Counted from the stretch's first letter, positions 32,927 through 44,152 are shown. The stretch is DNA of 64,000 bases from Dechloromonas sp. H13 (GCF_009469615.1 NZ_SSXX01000002.1:703380-767379); one strand, 5' to 3'. Notes: a model not told the origin generated them from the letters alone. A program made the numbers and translations.

Positions 32927-33253
32927 CTATCCGCCAAGCATGTGTCGCACGCCGAGCAACACGCCCATGCCGGCGATGAAGGGCAGCCACGGGTTGCGCG
33001 ACAGTGCGGCGGCCGCCACCGCGGCGCCGGCCGCCGCCAGTTTCGGGTTGAAGACCTCGACCGTGCCGCCGACGACCAGCACGTCCGGCGCGACGATCGC
33101 CGCCAGGGCGGCGGCCGGGGCATAGCGCAGGGCGCGCTGGAGCACCGACGGCAGGGCCACGCGGCTGCCGAGGACGATGAATCCGGCGCGCGGCAGGGTG
33201 GTGGCCAGCCCGATCAGGATGAAGACCAGCCACAGCGAGGCGTCGTAGTTCAT
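32927..33253 (-). CDS. azlD: AzlD-family branched-chain amino acid exporter subunit
   Basis: 108 residues with three to four membrane helices and the AzlD pattern (WLVFILIGLATTLPRAGFIVLG, RALRYAPAAALAAIVAP). Its ATG overlaps the azlC stop. AzlCD (BrnFE-like) exports branched-chain amino acids or analogues. It lies 57 bp upstream of pyrD on the same strand. Confidence 0.88.
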   Translation of the reverse strand: MNYDASLWLVFILIGLATTLPRAGFIVLGSRVALPSVLQRALRYAPAAALAAIVAPDVLVVGGTVEVFNPKLAAAGAAVAAAALSRNPWLPFIAGMGVLLGVRHMLGG

Positions 33254-33975
33254 GGCTGGCGCCCCTTGTGTTCCCAGTGTTCGGCCGCGAAGCCGGCGGC
33301 GATGCCGGCGCAGATGGCGACCACGATCCCCAGGCGCAGCGGCATGTCGCGCAGCAGCGTGGCGCTGGCGCCGCCGACCACGGCGGCGACCAGCATCGGG
33401 CGCACGCGGGCCATCGGTACCAGCAGCACGATCAGGGCGATGGTGGCCATGAATTCGAGCGACCACTGCCTGGGGATGAAGCCGGCGGCGTGGATGCCGA
33501 GCAGTGCGAAAAGCTGCCACAGCGCCCACGACCAGACGGCCGGCGCCAGGTAGTAGCCGAGGCGCCAGTGCGGATCGTCGGTATGCAGCATGCGGTCGAG
33601 GCAGGTGGCGAAGACGCCGTCGGTCAGCAGGTGGCCGGCCAGCCAGCGGCCCGGCGTGCCGATGCCGCGAAAGCCGGGGGCGATGGCGGCGCTGAAGATG
33701 ACGAAGCGCAGGTTGAGGGCGAGGGCGGTGGCGACGATCAGCCACAGCGGCGCCTCGCCGGCGATCAGCGGCAGGGTGCCGAGCTGGGCGGTGCCGGCGA
33801 AGACGATAATGTTCATGCCCATCGCCTGCAGCGGCGTGAAGCCGGCGCTGGTCATCGCCATGCCCATCACCAGTGCCCACGGCACGAGGCCGACCGAGAG
33901 CGGCAGGAAGGTGACGAAGCCTTCACGGGCGCCGGCCAGAAAGCTCGCCGGGAATAAATGTCCTGAGGATGGCAT
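33250..33975 (-). CDS. azlC: AzlC-family branched-chain amino acid exporter subunit
   Basis: 241 residues taking the ATG at 33973-33975 (MPSSGHLFPASF); a TTG 33 bp upstream is possible. Family features are GFVTFLPLSVGLVPWALVMG, FAGTAQLGTLPL, the NLRFVIFSAAIAP motif and DGVFATCLDRM. It is the large permease half of the AzlCD pair, overlapping azlD by four bases. Export of branched-chain amino acids is inferred from the family. Confidence 0.88.
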   Translation of the reverse strand: MPSSGHLFPASFLAGAREGFVTFLPLSVGLVPWALVMGMAMTSAGFTPLQAMGMNIIVFAGTAQLGTLPLIAGEAPLWLIVATALALNLRFVIFSAAIAPGFRGIGTPGRWLAGHLLTDGVFATCLDRMLHTDDPHWRLGYYLAPAVWSWALWQLFALLGIHAAGFIPRQWSLEFMATIALIVLLVPMARVRPMLVAAVVGGASATLLRDMPLRLGIVVAICAGIAAGFAAEHWEHKGRQP

Positions 33976-34053
33976 GGGGGGCGAAGATACCGCATATGCC
34001 GGCAACAATCTGTAACAACGCGGATTGGCCGCGGGACGCTAAACTATGCCCCC

Positions 34054-35445
34054 ATGTCGAATCCGCTGCGCCCCCTGACGTTATTCCTGTTCGGTCTGGC
34101 CGTTTCGGTAGAGGCCGTCGCTCTGGACCCTTTCGATACCGCGCGGATCACGCCGCCGCGTCCGACGCCACAGGCGGCCGGGCGCGCCGCCGACGTCCCC
34201 TGCGCGCGCGAGGTGCCGGCGGCACCGCTGACGGCGATCGACGCGGTCGACCTGACGCTGTGCAACAACCCCCAGACCCGCGAAATCTGGGCGGCAGCGC
34301 GCGTGCAGGCGGCGCAGGTCGGGGTCGCGCAGGCGGCCTGGCTGCCTGGCCTTGACGGCCGGGTGGGCGCCAGCCGCTACCAGAACGACGGCCGCTACTA
34401 CAACGCCAGCAGCGCGGCGCTGACGCTGTCGTGGCTGGTCTTCGATTCCGGCGCCCGCTCGGCCAACGGCGAAAGCGCCCGGCAACTGCTGGCCGCCGCT
34501 GCCGCGACGCAGGATTACACGGTGCAGACGCTGTTCCTCTCCGCCCTGCAGGCCTTCTACACGGCGCAGGCGACGCGCGCCGCCGTCGTGTCGACCACCG
34601 AGGCCGAGCGGGCGGCGCGCGAGGGCTTCAATGCCGCCGAATCGCGTTACAACGTCGGCGTTGCCACGCCGGCCGACCGCCTGCTGGCGCAGACGGCGCT
34701 GTCGCAGGCGACGCTCAACCGCATCCGCGCCGAAGGCGAAGCACGTAACGCGCTCGGGGCGCTGGCCAACGTGATGGGCTTTCCGGCCGGCCGCAACCTC
34801 GAGCTGGTGGCGCCGCCGGCGACGCTGCCCGATGCCGATTTCCAGCGCGAGGTGGCGGCGCTGATCGCCGAAGCCGAGGTCCGGCGCCCTGACCTCAAGG
34901 CCGCCGAGGCGCAGGTCAGGGCGGCGCAGGCCAACGTCGACCTGGTGCAGGCGCAGGGGCGGCCGACGGTCAGCCTGTCGACCGGGCCGACCTGGGCCGA
35001 AACCGATCGCGTCTCGGTCAATGGCGGGGTGCTCGGCGTCACGGTCAACCTGCCGCTGTTCACCGGTTTCGACACCACCTACCGGGTGCGCGCCGCCGAG
35101 GCGCAGGTCGACGTCCGGGCGGCCCAGCTCGACCGCCTGAAGAACCAGGTTGCCCTCGACGTCTGGAAGGCCTACCAGAGCCTGACCACCGCCACGCAGA
35201 GCCTGCGGACGACGGTCGACCTGGTCGCCAGCGCCGAGCAGTCGGAGCGCGTCGCGCTCGGCCGCTACAAGGCCGGTGTCGGCACCGTGCTCGACCTGCT
35301 GACGGCGCAGAGCGCGCTGGCCAGCGCCCGGCTGCAGCGCATCCAGGCGGCGCTCGACTGGTACGTTTACCGCGCCACCCTGGCCCAGTCGGTGGGTGCC
35401 CTCGATTACACGCTGCTGCAACCGGCGGCGGAAGGAGAACCATGA
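34054..35445 (+). CDS. TolC-family outer-membrane efflux protein
   Basis: 463 residues with a signal peptide ending near VEAVA. Two OEP repeats are visible: ALTLSWLVFDSGARSANGESARQLL with RYNVGVATPADRLLAQTALSQA, and VTVNLPLFTGFDTTYRVRAAEAQVD with RYKAGVGTVLDLLTAQSALASAR. TolC-like trimers form the outer-membrane duct of tripartite pumps. Its stop overlaps the start of the adaptor gene, so outer-membrane duct, adaptor, ATPase and permease form one operon. Confidence 0.93.
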   Translation: MSNPLRPLTLFLFGLAVSVEAVALDPFDTARITPPRPTPQAAGRAADVPCAREVPAAPLTAIDAVDLTLCNNPQTREIWAAARVQAAQVGVAQAAWLPGLDGRVGASRYQNDGRYYNASSAALTLSWLVFDSGARSANGESARQLLAAAAATQDYTVQTLFLSALQAFYTAQATRAAVVSTTEAERAAREGFNAAESRYNVGVATPADRLLAQTALSQATLNRIRAEGEARNALGALANVMGFPAGRNLELVAPPATLPDADFQREVAALIAEAEVRRPDLKAAEAQVRAAQANVDLVQAQGRPTVSLSTGPTWAETDRVSVNGGVLGVTVNLPLFTGFDTTYRVRAAEAQVDVRAAQLDRLKNQVALDVWKAYQSLTTATQSLRTTVDLVASAEQSERVALGRYKAGVGTVLDLLTAQSALASARLQRIQAALDWYVYRATLAQSVGALDYTLLQPAAEGEP

Positions 35446-36673
35446 AACCTATCGGCAGGATCGCCCTCGGCCTCGCGCTCGCCGCCGGCCTGATCGGCGG
35501 CGGCGTCTGGTACGCCAAGCAGCGCACCGCGCAGAACCCGGAGAACCGCTACAAGCTGGCGACGCTGGAAAAGGGGGACGTGACGCAGACGGTGTCGGCC
35601 AACGGCACGCTCAACCCGGTCGTCCTGGTCAGCGTCGGCACCCAGGTTTCCGGCACGGTGAAGAAGCTCTACGTCGATTTCAACGACAAGGTGAAGAAGA
35701 ACCAGCCGCTGCTCGAACTCGACGATGCGCTGGTCTCGGCGGCCGAGCGGCAGAGCGCGGCCAACGTCGTGAATGCCCAGGCGGCGCTGGAGCTGGCGCT
35801 GGCCAGCGAGGCGCGCATGAGCGCGCTGTTCGCGCAGGAATACGTGTCCAAGCAGGAATACGACCAGTCCCGCCAGGCGCTCAAGTCGGCGCAGGCGCAA
35901 CTGGCGCTGGCGCGCGCGCAGAACGACCGCGACCGCGCCAACCTCAACTTCACCGTCATCCGCTCGCCGGTCGACGGCGTCGTCGTCGACCGTGTCGTCG
36001 ACCTCGGCCAGACGGTGGCGGCCAGCTTCCAGACGCCGACGCTGATCAAGATTGCCCAGGACTTGTCGGAAATGCGCATCGACACCAGCTTCGCCGAAGC
36101 CGACATCGGCCTCATTCGCGAGGGACAGAAGGCGCGCTTCACGGTCGACGCCTTCCCCAACCGCAATTTCACCGGCGAGGTGCAGCAGATTCGCCTGAAC
36201 CCGACCAACACGCAGAACGTCGTCACCTACAACGTGCGGGTCAATGTGGCCAACCCCGAGCACGTCCTGCTGCCGGGCATGACGGCGTACGTCAACATCG
36301 CCGTCGACCGGCGCGAGGGCGTGCTGCTGGTGCCCAACGCCGCGCTGCGCTTCAAGCCCGCCGACGCCGGCGCGAAGAAGGCGGAAAATGGCCAGAAACC
36401 GGCGTCGACCGCAACCATGGGTCCCGGCATGGGCGCCGGCATGGAAGGCCGGGCGCCCGGCGAGAAGAAGGGCAAGAAACGCGACGGCCAGAGCGGCACC
36501 GTCTTCGTGCTGGACGGCGGCGAGATCCGCCCGGTCAGCGTGCAGATCGGCATCACCGACAATCGCAATACCGAAGTGCTCGGCGGCGACCTGAAAGAAG
36601 GCGAGCGCGTCGTCATCGGCGAGAACAGCAACGGCAGCAAGCCGCCCTCCAGCGTCGGCATGCGGATGTTCTG

Positions 36674-36674
<1 letters not shown>
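35442..36674 (+). CDS. macA: MacA-like periplasmic adaptor protein
   Basis: 410 residues. An N-terminal membrane anchor is followed by a lipoyl-like half (VTQTVSANGTLNPVVLVSVGTQVSGTVKKLYV), an alpha-hairpin (about 95-170), the second lipoyl half (FTVIRSPVDGVVVDRVVDLGQTVAASFQ) and beta-barrel domains. Residues about 315-355 form a Lys/Gly/Met-rich insertion (MGPGMGAGMEGRAPGEKKGKK) that interrupts the last domain and is encoded across a copy of the GTCGACCGCAACC 13-mer. It links the inner-membrane MacB to the TolC duct. Confidence 0.93.
36404..36416 (+). repeat. 13-mer GTCGACCGCAACC, copy in the macA insertion
   Basis: Exact copy on the coding strand, reading S-T-A-T in the Gly/Met-rich insertion of the adaptor protein. 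Confidence 0.7.
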
Positions 36675-38595
<1,921 letters not shown>

Positions 38596-38722
38596 AAATG
38601 CTGCTCTGCAGCAAATAACCTTGTTGCGAGTGCGCAGGACGGCCGCAAATGGAGTAGAGTCGTATCAATCGCCAGCGGCGGGACAGCAGTCCAGTGCGTC
38701 ATCAACTCCAAGCGAGGGCAGC

Positions 38723-38911
38723 ATGATCGTAAAACGCCGAACGTGGTTGTATCGCCTGACCGGACAGGCATTCGCCCAACTCATTTCATTCAGCGAACCG
38801 GTGACCGCCACCAAGGCGCGCGAAGTCCTGCGCCGCTCGGTCGGCGACCCGCTCGACCTCTGGGGCCGGGACAAGAGTACCGCTCTGCCGGCGACGATGC
38901 GCCAGCGCTGA
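38723..38911 (+). CDS. Small hypothetical protein
   Basis: 62 residues from [17 protein letters not shown] with GAGGG six bases before the ATG. Basic at the N-terminus, with [26 protein letters not shown] in the middle. No signal, membrane helix or recognised domain. It stands alone between the MacB operon and acyP. Confidence 0.5.
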   Translation: MIVKRRTWLYRLTGQAFAQLISFSEPVTATKAREVLRRSVGDPLDLWGRDKSTALPATMRQR

Positions 38912-39011
38912 AGCTGCCGTCGTCGGGAATGAATGCACCCGCGCAGCGCAATGGCTGCGCCGGTTTCGCTTACACTTTCGGCATCCTTGGCAATCGCTGA
39001 CGGAGGCTCAT

Positions 39012-39290
39012 GTGGCGCACATCACCCGTCATCTCATCATCGAAGGTCTCGTCCAGGGCGTCTGCTACCGCGCCTCGATGGCCGAACAGGCCCGTCTCCT
39101 CGGCGTTGCCGGCTGGGTGCGTAACCGCCGCGACGGCAGCGTCGAAGCCATGGCTGCCGGTGAAGACATTGCGGTATTCAAACTGATCGACTGGGCCCGG
39201 CGCGGCCCGCCCCGTGCGCAGGTGAGTCACGTCAACATCGCCGACGGCGAAGGGGAATTTACGGGGTTCGAGCAGCGGGCGAGTTGCTGA
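39012..39290 (+). CDS. acyP: Acylphosphatase
   Basis: 92 residues from a GTG start. The acylphosphatase signature [10 protein letters not shown] carries catalytic Arg20, and [13 protein letters not shown] carries catalytic Asn38. It hydrolyses the carboxyl-phosphate bond of acyl phosphates. It stands alone and is convergent with the antitoxin gene. Confidence 0.95.
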   Translation: MAHITRHLIIEGLVQGVCYRASMAEQARLLGVAGWVRNRRDGSVEAMAAGEDIAVFKLIDWARRGPPRAQVSHVNIADGEGEFTGFEQRASC

Positions 39291-39302
39291 TCCGCTACTG
39301 GT

Positions 39303-39593
39303 TCAGGCAGCCCGTTGCATAGGCCGAACCTCCACGGCGATCCGTTCGGCACTCTCGTTTTCCGCCTGCCGCAGGTCGAAGGTACTTTGCAGGTTCTGCC
39401 AGAATTGCGCCGTCGTATCGAAATAGCGGGCCAGCCGCAGGGCCGTGTCGGGCGTGATCGCCCGCCGTTCGCGGACGATGTCGTTGATCCTCGGCGCCGG
39501 AACGTGCAGTGCCATGGCCAGCGCGTTGGCGCTCATATCCAGCAGCACGAGGAATTCCTCGCGGAGGATTTCGCCGGGGTGAATCGCGCGCAT
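39303..39593 (-). CDS. higA: HigA-family helix-turn-helix antitoxin, without a HigB neighbour
   Basis: 96 residues. An XRE-type helix-turn-helix of the HigA/VapI type (IHPGEILREEFLVLLDMSANALAMALHVPAPRINDIVRERRAITPDTALRLARYFDTTAQFWQNLQ). HigA normally neutralises the RelE-like nuclease HigB encoded next to it. No RelE-type gene is present; the upstream gene, 4 bp away, is a DUF2283 protein. It may be an orphan regulator or pair with that protein. Confidence 0.85.
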   Translation of the reverse strand: MRAIHPGEILREEFLVLLDMSANALAMALHVPAPRINDIVRERRAITPDTALRLARYFDTTAQFWQNLQSTFDLRQAENESAERIAVEVRPMQRAA

Positions 39594-39597
39594 GTTG

Positions 39598-39795
39598 TTA
39601 GGCAGCGATTTGTTCGAATGAGAACTGCGGAAAGTCAGCCCGTTGGCGAGCGTGTTCCATGGTCAGGGCGACGACATTGCCCTCGCTATCGACATCGAGC
39701 AGCGTGTTTTCGTCGAGGTCGCGTGTTTCGGCGATTTCACTCTTGCGGAACTCGATGTACAGGGTATCGGTATCCTGAAAATATTTGATGTTCAT
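39598..39795 (-). CDS. DUF2283 family protein
   Basis: 65 residues beginning MNIKYFQDTDTLYIEFRK. The short beta-rich family (pattern Y.D.DTLYI.F....I.E...L......D....V...E) is found mostly with toxin-antitoxin genes and has no proven activity. It is placed directly before higA, in the slot a HigB toxin would normally fill. Confidence 0.8.
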   Translation of the reverse strand: MNIKYFQDTDTLYIEFRKSEIAETRDLDENTLLDVDSEGNVVALTMEHARQRADFPQFSFEQIAA

Positions 39796-39830
39796 GGCGC
39801 GAAACTCCAGTCGAGAGTGTCGCGGCCGGC

Positions 39831-40073
39831 TCAGTGATTTCTCATCAGCGTACTGACAGCAATGTCTTCGTCGATGTCCGGCCAATGGACACCAACCCCC
39901 TTGCCGATCAATCGCCAGTGCTGACGCTGTGCCGGTGAAGCATCGCGCAAGCGTGGGAACCATTCGACCGGGGCGGAAATCTCGCGACCATCGGCAAGGA
40001 CGAAATGCAAGGCAGCATCGTCGACCTTCACATCGACTGCATGTGGATCAAGCTGGATTGCCAAAGTACTCAT
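39831..40073 (-). CDS. DUF2442 family protein
   Basis: 80 residues, MSTLAIQLDPHAVDVKVDDAALHFVLADGREISAPVEWFPRL then a helix and GVGVHWPDIDEDIAVSTLM. DUF2442 proteins are often encoded with DUF4160, as here, and the pair is widely predicted to be a toxin-antitoxin-like module. It overlaps the DUF4160 gene by 26 bp. Confidence 0.85.
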   Translation of the reverse strand: MSTLAIQLDPHAVDVKVDDAALHFVLADGREISAPVEWFPRLRDASPAQRQHWRLIGKGVGVHWPDIDEDIAVSTLMRNH

Positions 40074-40290
40074 GCCACTTCTCCTCGAAAAACACACGGT
40101 GTTCGATCACCAGCGCACGAACCCGCGTCAATTCGTGACTTCTGAACCCTTCCGACATCGCCAGGGCGACCGGGTTCAGCCAGTATTTTGCCACCTTGTC
40201 GCCATGTTCAATATGAATATGCGGCGGTTCCGCGCCTTCGTGACTGAAGAAGAAAAATCGGAAGCCGTGAGAATTGAGAATGGTAGGCAT
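40048..40290 (-). CDS. DUF4160 family protein
   Basis: 80 residues. Conserved MPTILNSHGFRFFFFSHEGAEPPHIHIEHGDKVAKYWLNPV, with the PPHIHIEHG motif and a C-terminal FFEEKWHEYFG. The histidine cluster suggests a metal or nucleic-acid site, but activity is unproven. It pairs with DUF2442 downstream. Confidence 0.87.
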   Translation of the reverse strand: MPTILNSHGFRFFFFSHEGAEPPHIHIEHGDKVAKYWLNPVALAMSEGFRSHELTRVRALVIEHRVFFEEKWHEYFGNPA

Positions 40291-40340
40291 GTCGTCGCGG
40301 CGCTGGCGCTGTATTGCTCAATGCTTGCAGTATGACACGC

Positions 40341-43300
40341 TCACCCCACCCAACCGCCGTCCGACTGCTTGGCGCGGCCGAGGGCGGCGAGCATGGCGAG
40401 GATTTCGGGGAGGCGCTTTTTCCAGGGGCCTTTGCCGGTGAAGCGGGCGGCGAGGGCGGGTTCGTCGAGCGGGTGCGGCGACAGCTGGTCGGCGACGGCG
40501 CGGATTTGTTCGGGCAGCGTGGCGGGCCAGGGGCGTTTTTCGGCGGGTTTGGGGGGGGCGGTTGCGGTCGACGGGGGATTTTGGGGCAAATCCATTTTTG
40601 CCTGTTTTTGCGGGTCGACCGCAGCAGACGGGTTCTGGAAGTCGGGGCGGAGCCAGCGGATGTGGCCGGCGGCTTCTTCGCGGCTGCGTTCGGCGTTGAG
40701 GGCGACGAGGCGGTCGAGCAGGGCGTCGGTGTTGTTTGGCGCGAGGTCGGACCAGCCGTAGGCGGCGAGGACGGCGGCGTCGAGTTCGTCGTGGAGCTGG
40801 CGGAGGACGGCGACGAGGCCGGATTCGTGGATGGCTTTGTCCTTGGCGGTCAGCGGTTCGCCGCTGCGCAGTTTGGCCAGCACGTTGTACATGCCCGTCA
40901 GCGTGAGGTCGGGGTGGGCGGCCTGCTGGCGCTTGCGGTGGGCGTCGAGTTGTTCGGCGAGGGCGGCGATGCGGGTTTGCTGCTCGGGGCTGGCGGCGGG
41001 GAAGGGGAATTTCTCGAAGCAGGTGGTTTTGACGTAGACCGGGCGGTCTTCGAGGGTGCTGCCGGTGGCCAGCGTCCAGGCGATGTGCACCTGTGACGAG
41101 AGCACGCCGAGGGTGTAGGCATCGGGCAGTGCAATGCAGACGAGCTTGTTGTCCGGCGCGATGCTGGCGTCGAGGAACTGGAAGGTGCGGTGCTTGGCGG
41201 TTTCGACGGTGGCGATGTAGCGGGGCTGGCCGGCGAGTGATGCGCGCATGTCTTTGCGTGCTTCGCCAAAAATCCACCAGTTGTCGCGATAACCGGCGCG
41301 GTTGTTCTGGTCGCGTTCCGGTTTGACGCGTTCGAGTACCCATTGGTAGGCAGCCGGGTAGCGGCTGCGCGCTTCGTCGGTGGTCAAGCCGTAGAGGTCG
41401 ATGACCGAGACGCCGCGTGGCTTGTCGGTCAGGTCGCGGCCGTTGCGGTAGGGGCGAATGCGGTCGCAGGGTTGTAGCTTGGCGGCTTCGTCGGGGGTGA
41501 CGATGAAGCCGGCGCCGATCAATTGAAAGCCGCGATTGGCCAATCCTTCGTTCGCCCGCAGCGCCTTGGCGCCGACGACATCGGCGCCGATGCTCAGGTC
41601 GGCGTGGATGCGGCCGGCTTTCTCGGCCAGTTCGATGTGCACGGCATCGCCGTCGGCGCCGCCTTCGGCAACGACGGTTTGCAGCGTTCCCGGGGCGTCG
41701 CCGGGCTGGCCGACGGTCATCGCGATGCGCACGGCAGCGCCGCTGGCGGCGTCGACCCACGGGTGGTCGGGGATGGCCCAGGCGAGCGCCAGCGGCGGCT
41801 GTGCGCCGAGGTGGTGTTCGAGGACGCGGCGGTTGAAGGTTTGCTTGAGGCTGTTGGTGGTGATGAAGCCGAAGCGCTGGACTTCACCACGACGCGTCAG
41901 GTCGGCGGCGTGGTGCCACCAGAACATGACGAAATCGGCGGATTCGGGGACGGCGGGCCAGGCGGCGCGCAGGGCTTCGGTGTAGCCGTCGCCGAGGGCC
42001 TGGCGCATGGCGGCGGCGCCGATGAAGGGCGGGTTGCCGACGATGTAGTCGGCTTGCGGCCATTCGGCGGGGCGCGGGTTGGTGTAGCGCTCCAGCGGGA
42101 TTTGGGCGGCTTCGTCGGGCACGAGTTCGCCGGTAACGGGGTGGGGCTTGGTCGTGCGGCCGTCCCAGCGGGTGAGCGGCTTGCCGGCTTCGTCGGTGGC
42201 AAAGGCGATGGCGTCGGCGGCGAGCACGGCGTCGCGGCATTCGATGTTCTTGAAGTCGCGCAGGATGGGGCTGGGCGGCAGGCCGCTGCCCTGGGTGCGG
42301 AAGTGCCATTGCAGGTAGCCGATCCAGAGGACCATTTCGGCGATGGCGGCGGCGCGCGGGTTGATTTCGAGGCCGAGGAACTGGTGCGGGTCGACGGTGA
42401 GGCCTTCGACTTCGAGGCGTTGTTGCGTGTCGCCGAGTTGGGCGAGGGTGTCGAGGACTTCGCCTTCGAGGCGCTTCATGTGTTCGAGCGTGACGTAGAG
42501 GAAGTTGCCGGAGCCGCAGGCGGGGTCGAGGACGCGGGTGGTGCACAGTTTGTGGTGCCAGGCGCGGACGAGGTCGGCGGCGTCCTTGAGCTTGCCTTCG
42601 TTGGCAAGGAGCAGGGCGGCGGCCTGGGTGTCGTGCCAGTTGGCGCGCAGCGGTTCGATGACGGTGGGCAGGACGAGGCGGTCGACGTAGGCGCGCGGGG
42701 TGTAGTGGGCGCCGAGGTCGTGGCGCTCCAGCGGGTTCAACGCACTTTCGAGCAGGGTGCCGAAGATGGCGGGTTCGACTTCGGCCCAGTCGGCGCGGCT
42801 GGCTTCGAGCAGCAGGTCGATCTGGTCGCGGTCGAGCGGCAAAACCTCGGGCTGCTTGAAGAGCTTGCCGTTGAAGCGCGGTAGCTGGGCACGGATGGCG
42901 ACGGAGAAGCGGCCTTCGTCCATGGCTTGCCAGAGTTCGGCGACCAGCGGAACGAATTGTTCGGGGGCGTTCTTCAGCGTCTTGAGCAGGCCGGTGAAGG
43001 CGCCTTCGTTGTCGACCTTGGGCAGCAGGCCGACGTCTTCGGCGAACATGGAAAACAGGCAGCGCGAGAGGAAGGCGGCGACGCGCTCGGGCGGGTATTT
43101 GCCTTCGAGGGACTGGGCGACGCGGGCGAGGCGGACGGCGATTTCGCGCGTGGCGCGGGCGGTGCGGCGGGCCGGGTCGAGGCTGTGCGGGTCGTTCCAG
43201 ACGGCTTGGAGGCGGGCGCGGATGTCGGGCTTGGCGAGGTCGTCGAGCCGGATGCGGTGGCTGCGCGGGTCGGGGAAGGGTGTGTAGCTGCCGCCGGTGC

Positions 43301-43712
43301 AGGTGAATTCGGCGTAGAGCTCGATGACGTTGCCGACATCGAGAACCACCAAAAAGGGCGGCCGGCCTTCGTCGGGCGGCAGGTGGCGGGCGTAGTTTTC
43401 GGCCTGGCCGCGGGCGCGCAGCAGGGCGTCGTCGAACTGGCGGGTCTCAAAGCCGGCGCGGATTTTCTTGGCTTCGCCGATGAAGCTGCTGCGCTTGTAG
43501 CAGTCGATGAAGCCGTTGCTGGTGCTGCCGTCGCCGTGGTGAAAGATAACGCGGCGCTCGAAGACGTAGGGATTGTCGCGGGTGTCTTCGTTGGCGGGCT
43601 GGGGTTTGTCGACTTCGAGCAATTCGCAGAGGTCGGCGATGAAAAGCTGGTAGTTGGCGCGCTCGGAACCGCCGGCGCCGCGCCAGCGGGCAAGGAAGGT
43701 GTCGATTTGCAT
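40341..43712 (-). CDS. Fused restriction endonuclease-DNA adenine methyltransferase, MmeI-like (type IIL/IIG)
   Basis: 1123 residues. An N-terminal PD-(D/E)xK nuclease is indicated by D70-x9-E80-A-K82, the same spacing as in MmeI. A helical linker leads to a gamma-class N6-adenine methyltransferase: motif I DPACGSGNFLYVTLEHM (about residue 394) and motif IV VGNPPFIGAAAMRQALG (about residue 558). A target-recognition region (about 620-880, GAGFIVTPDEAAKLQPCDRIRPYRNGRDL) and a C-terminal helical domain follow. It should both modify and cut DNA at one recognition site, protecting against phage. It is longer than MmeI by a Pro-rich linker and a C-terminal domain (about 1010-1123). It lies 41 bp downstream of vapC. 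Confidence 0.88.
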   Translation of the reverse strand: MQIDTFLARWRGAGGSERANYQLFIADLCELLEVDKPQPANEDTRDNPYVFERRVIFHHGDGSTSNGFIDCYKRSSFIGEAKKIRAGFETRQFDDALLRARGQAENYARHLPPDEGRPPFLVVLDVGNVIELYAEFTCTGGSYTPFPDPRSHRIRLDDLAKPDIRARLQAVWNDPHSLDPARRTARATREIAVRLARVAQSLEGKYPPERVAAFLSRCLFSMFAEDVGLLPKVDNEGAFTGLLKTLKNAPEQFVPLVAELWQAMDEGRFSVAIRAQLPRFNGKLFKQPEVLPLDRDQIDLLLEASRADWAEVEPAIFGTLLESALNPLERHDLGAHYTPRAYVDRLVLPTVIEPLRANWHDTQAAALLLANEGKLKDAADLVRAWHHKLCTTRVLDPACGSGNFLYVTLEHMKRLEGEVLDTLAQLGDTQQRLEVEGLTVDPHQFLGLEINPRAAAIAEMVLWIGYLQWHFRTQGSGLPPSPILRDFKNIECRDAVLAADAIAFATDEAGKPLTRWDGRTTKPHPVTGELVPDEAAQIPLERYTNPRPAEWPQADYIVGNPPFIGAAAMRQALGDGYTEALRAAWPAVPESADFVMFWWHHAADLTRRGEVQRFGFITTNSLKQTFNRRVLEHHLGAQPPLALAWAIPDHPWVDAASGAAVRIAMTVGQPGDAPGTLQTVVAEGGADGDAVHIELAEKAGRIHADLSIGADVVGAKALRANEGLANRGFQLIGAGFIVTPDEAAKLQPCDRIRPYRNGRDLTDKPRGVSVIDLYGLTTDEARSRYPAAYQWVLERVKPERDQNNRAGYRDNWWIFGEARKDMRASLAGQPRYIATVETAKHRTFQFLDASIAPDNKLVCIALPDAYTLGVLSSQVHIAWTLATGSTLEDRPVYVKTTCFEKFPFPAASPEQQTRIAALAEQLDAHRKRQQAAHPDLTLTGMYNVLAKLRSGEPLTAKDKAIHESGLVAVLRQLHDELDAAVLAAYGWSDLAPNNTDALLDRLVALNAERSREEAAGHIRWLRPDFQNPSAAVDPQKQAKMDLPQNPPSTATAPPKPAEKRPWPATLPEQIRAVADQLSPHPLDEPALAARFTGKGPWKKRLPEILAMLAALGRAKQSDGGWVG
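40560..40572 (-). repeat. 13-mer GTCGACCGCAACC, copy in the methyltransferase linker
   Basis: Exact copy on the coding strand, reading S-T-A-T in the Pro-rich linker near the C-terminus of the restriction-modification protein. Confidence 0.7.
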
Positions 43713-43734
43713 GATGACGGGATTGTAGCCCGCC

Positions 43735-43747
43735 GGTTGCGGTCGAC
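43735..43747 (-). repeat. 13-mer GTCGACCGCAACC, copy between vapC and the methyltransferase gene
   Basis: Exact copy in the 41-bp gap, on the transcribed strand, about 25 bp upstream of the methyltransferase start. Confidence 0.7.
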
Positions 43748-43753
43748 GCCGAT

Positions 43754-44152
43754 TTAGCGCCAGTTTTCGAGCAGGAGGCCGCTGACGCGCTCGAATTCGC
43801 CGGTGTTCGAGGTGACGACGATCAGCCCGCGCGCCAGGCCGCAGCCGGCAATCAGGATGTCGTATGGGCCGATGGGTTGGCCCCTGCGCTGGAGGGCGGC
43901 GCGAATGCCGGCCGCGGCAATGGCGTCCGCTTCGTCGAGCGGCAGCGTGGTGATGGCATTGAACACGCTGTCGAGGATCGGGCCGAGTTTTCTGGCACGT
44001 TCCGGGTTGAGTCGAAGGCCGAATTCGACCTCCATGCGGGTGATGGCGGAGACGGCGATCAGGCTGGGCGGGGTGGCCTTGATGCGATCAAGGACGCCGC
44101 TCTGGCCTTTGACGAAGTCGCTGACCGTGCAGGTGTCGAGGAGGTACTTCAT
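43754..44152 (-). CDS. vapC: VapC-type PIN-domain toxin
   Basis: 132 residues. PIN nuclease acidic residues are seen at D6 (LLDTCTVSDF), E41 (TRMEVEFGL) and D98 (IGPYDILIAG), with the terminal TSNTGEF motif. VapC toxins cut tRNA or rRNA when not held by VapB. Its start overlaps the vapB stop by four bases. A loss of activity is not apparent. Confidence 0.93.
   Translation of the reverse strand: MKYLLDTCTVSDFVKGQSGVLDRIKATPPSLIAVSAITRMEVEFGLRLNPERARKLGPILDSVFNAITTLPLDEADAIAAAGIRAALQRRGQPIGPYDILIAGCGLARGLIVVTSNTGEFERVSGLLLENWR

Noticed and set aside
38941..38960. GCGCAGC/GCTGCGC inverted repeat before acyP
   Set aside because: Short stem, no T-run and no matching element elsewhere; could be chance in GC-rich DNA.
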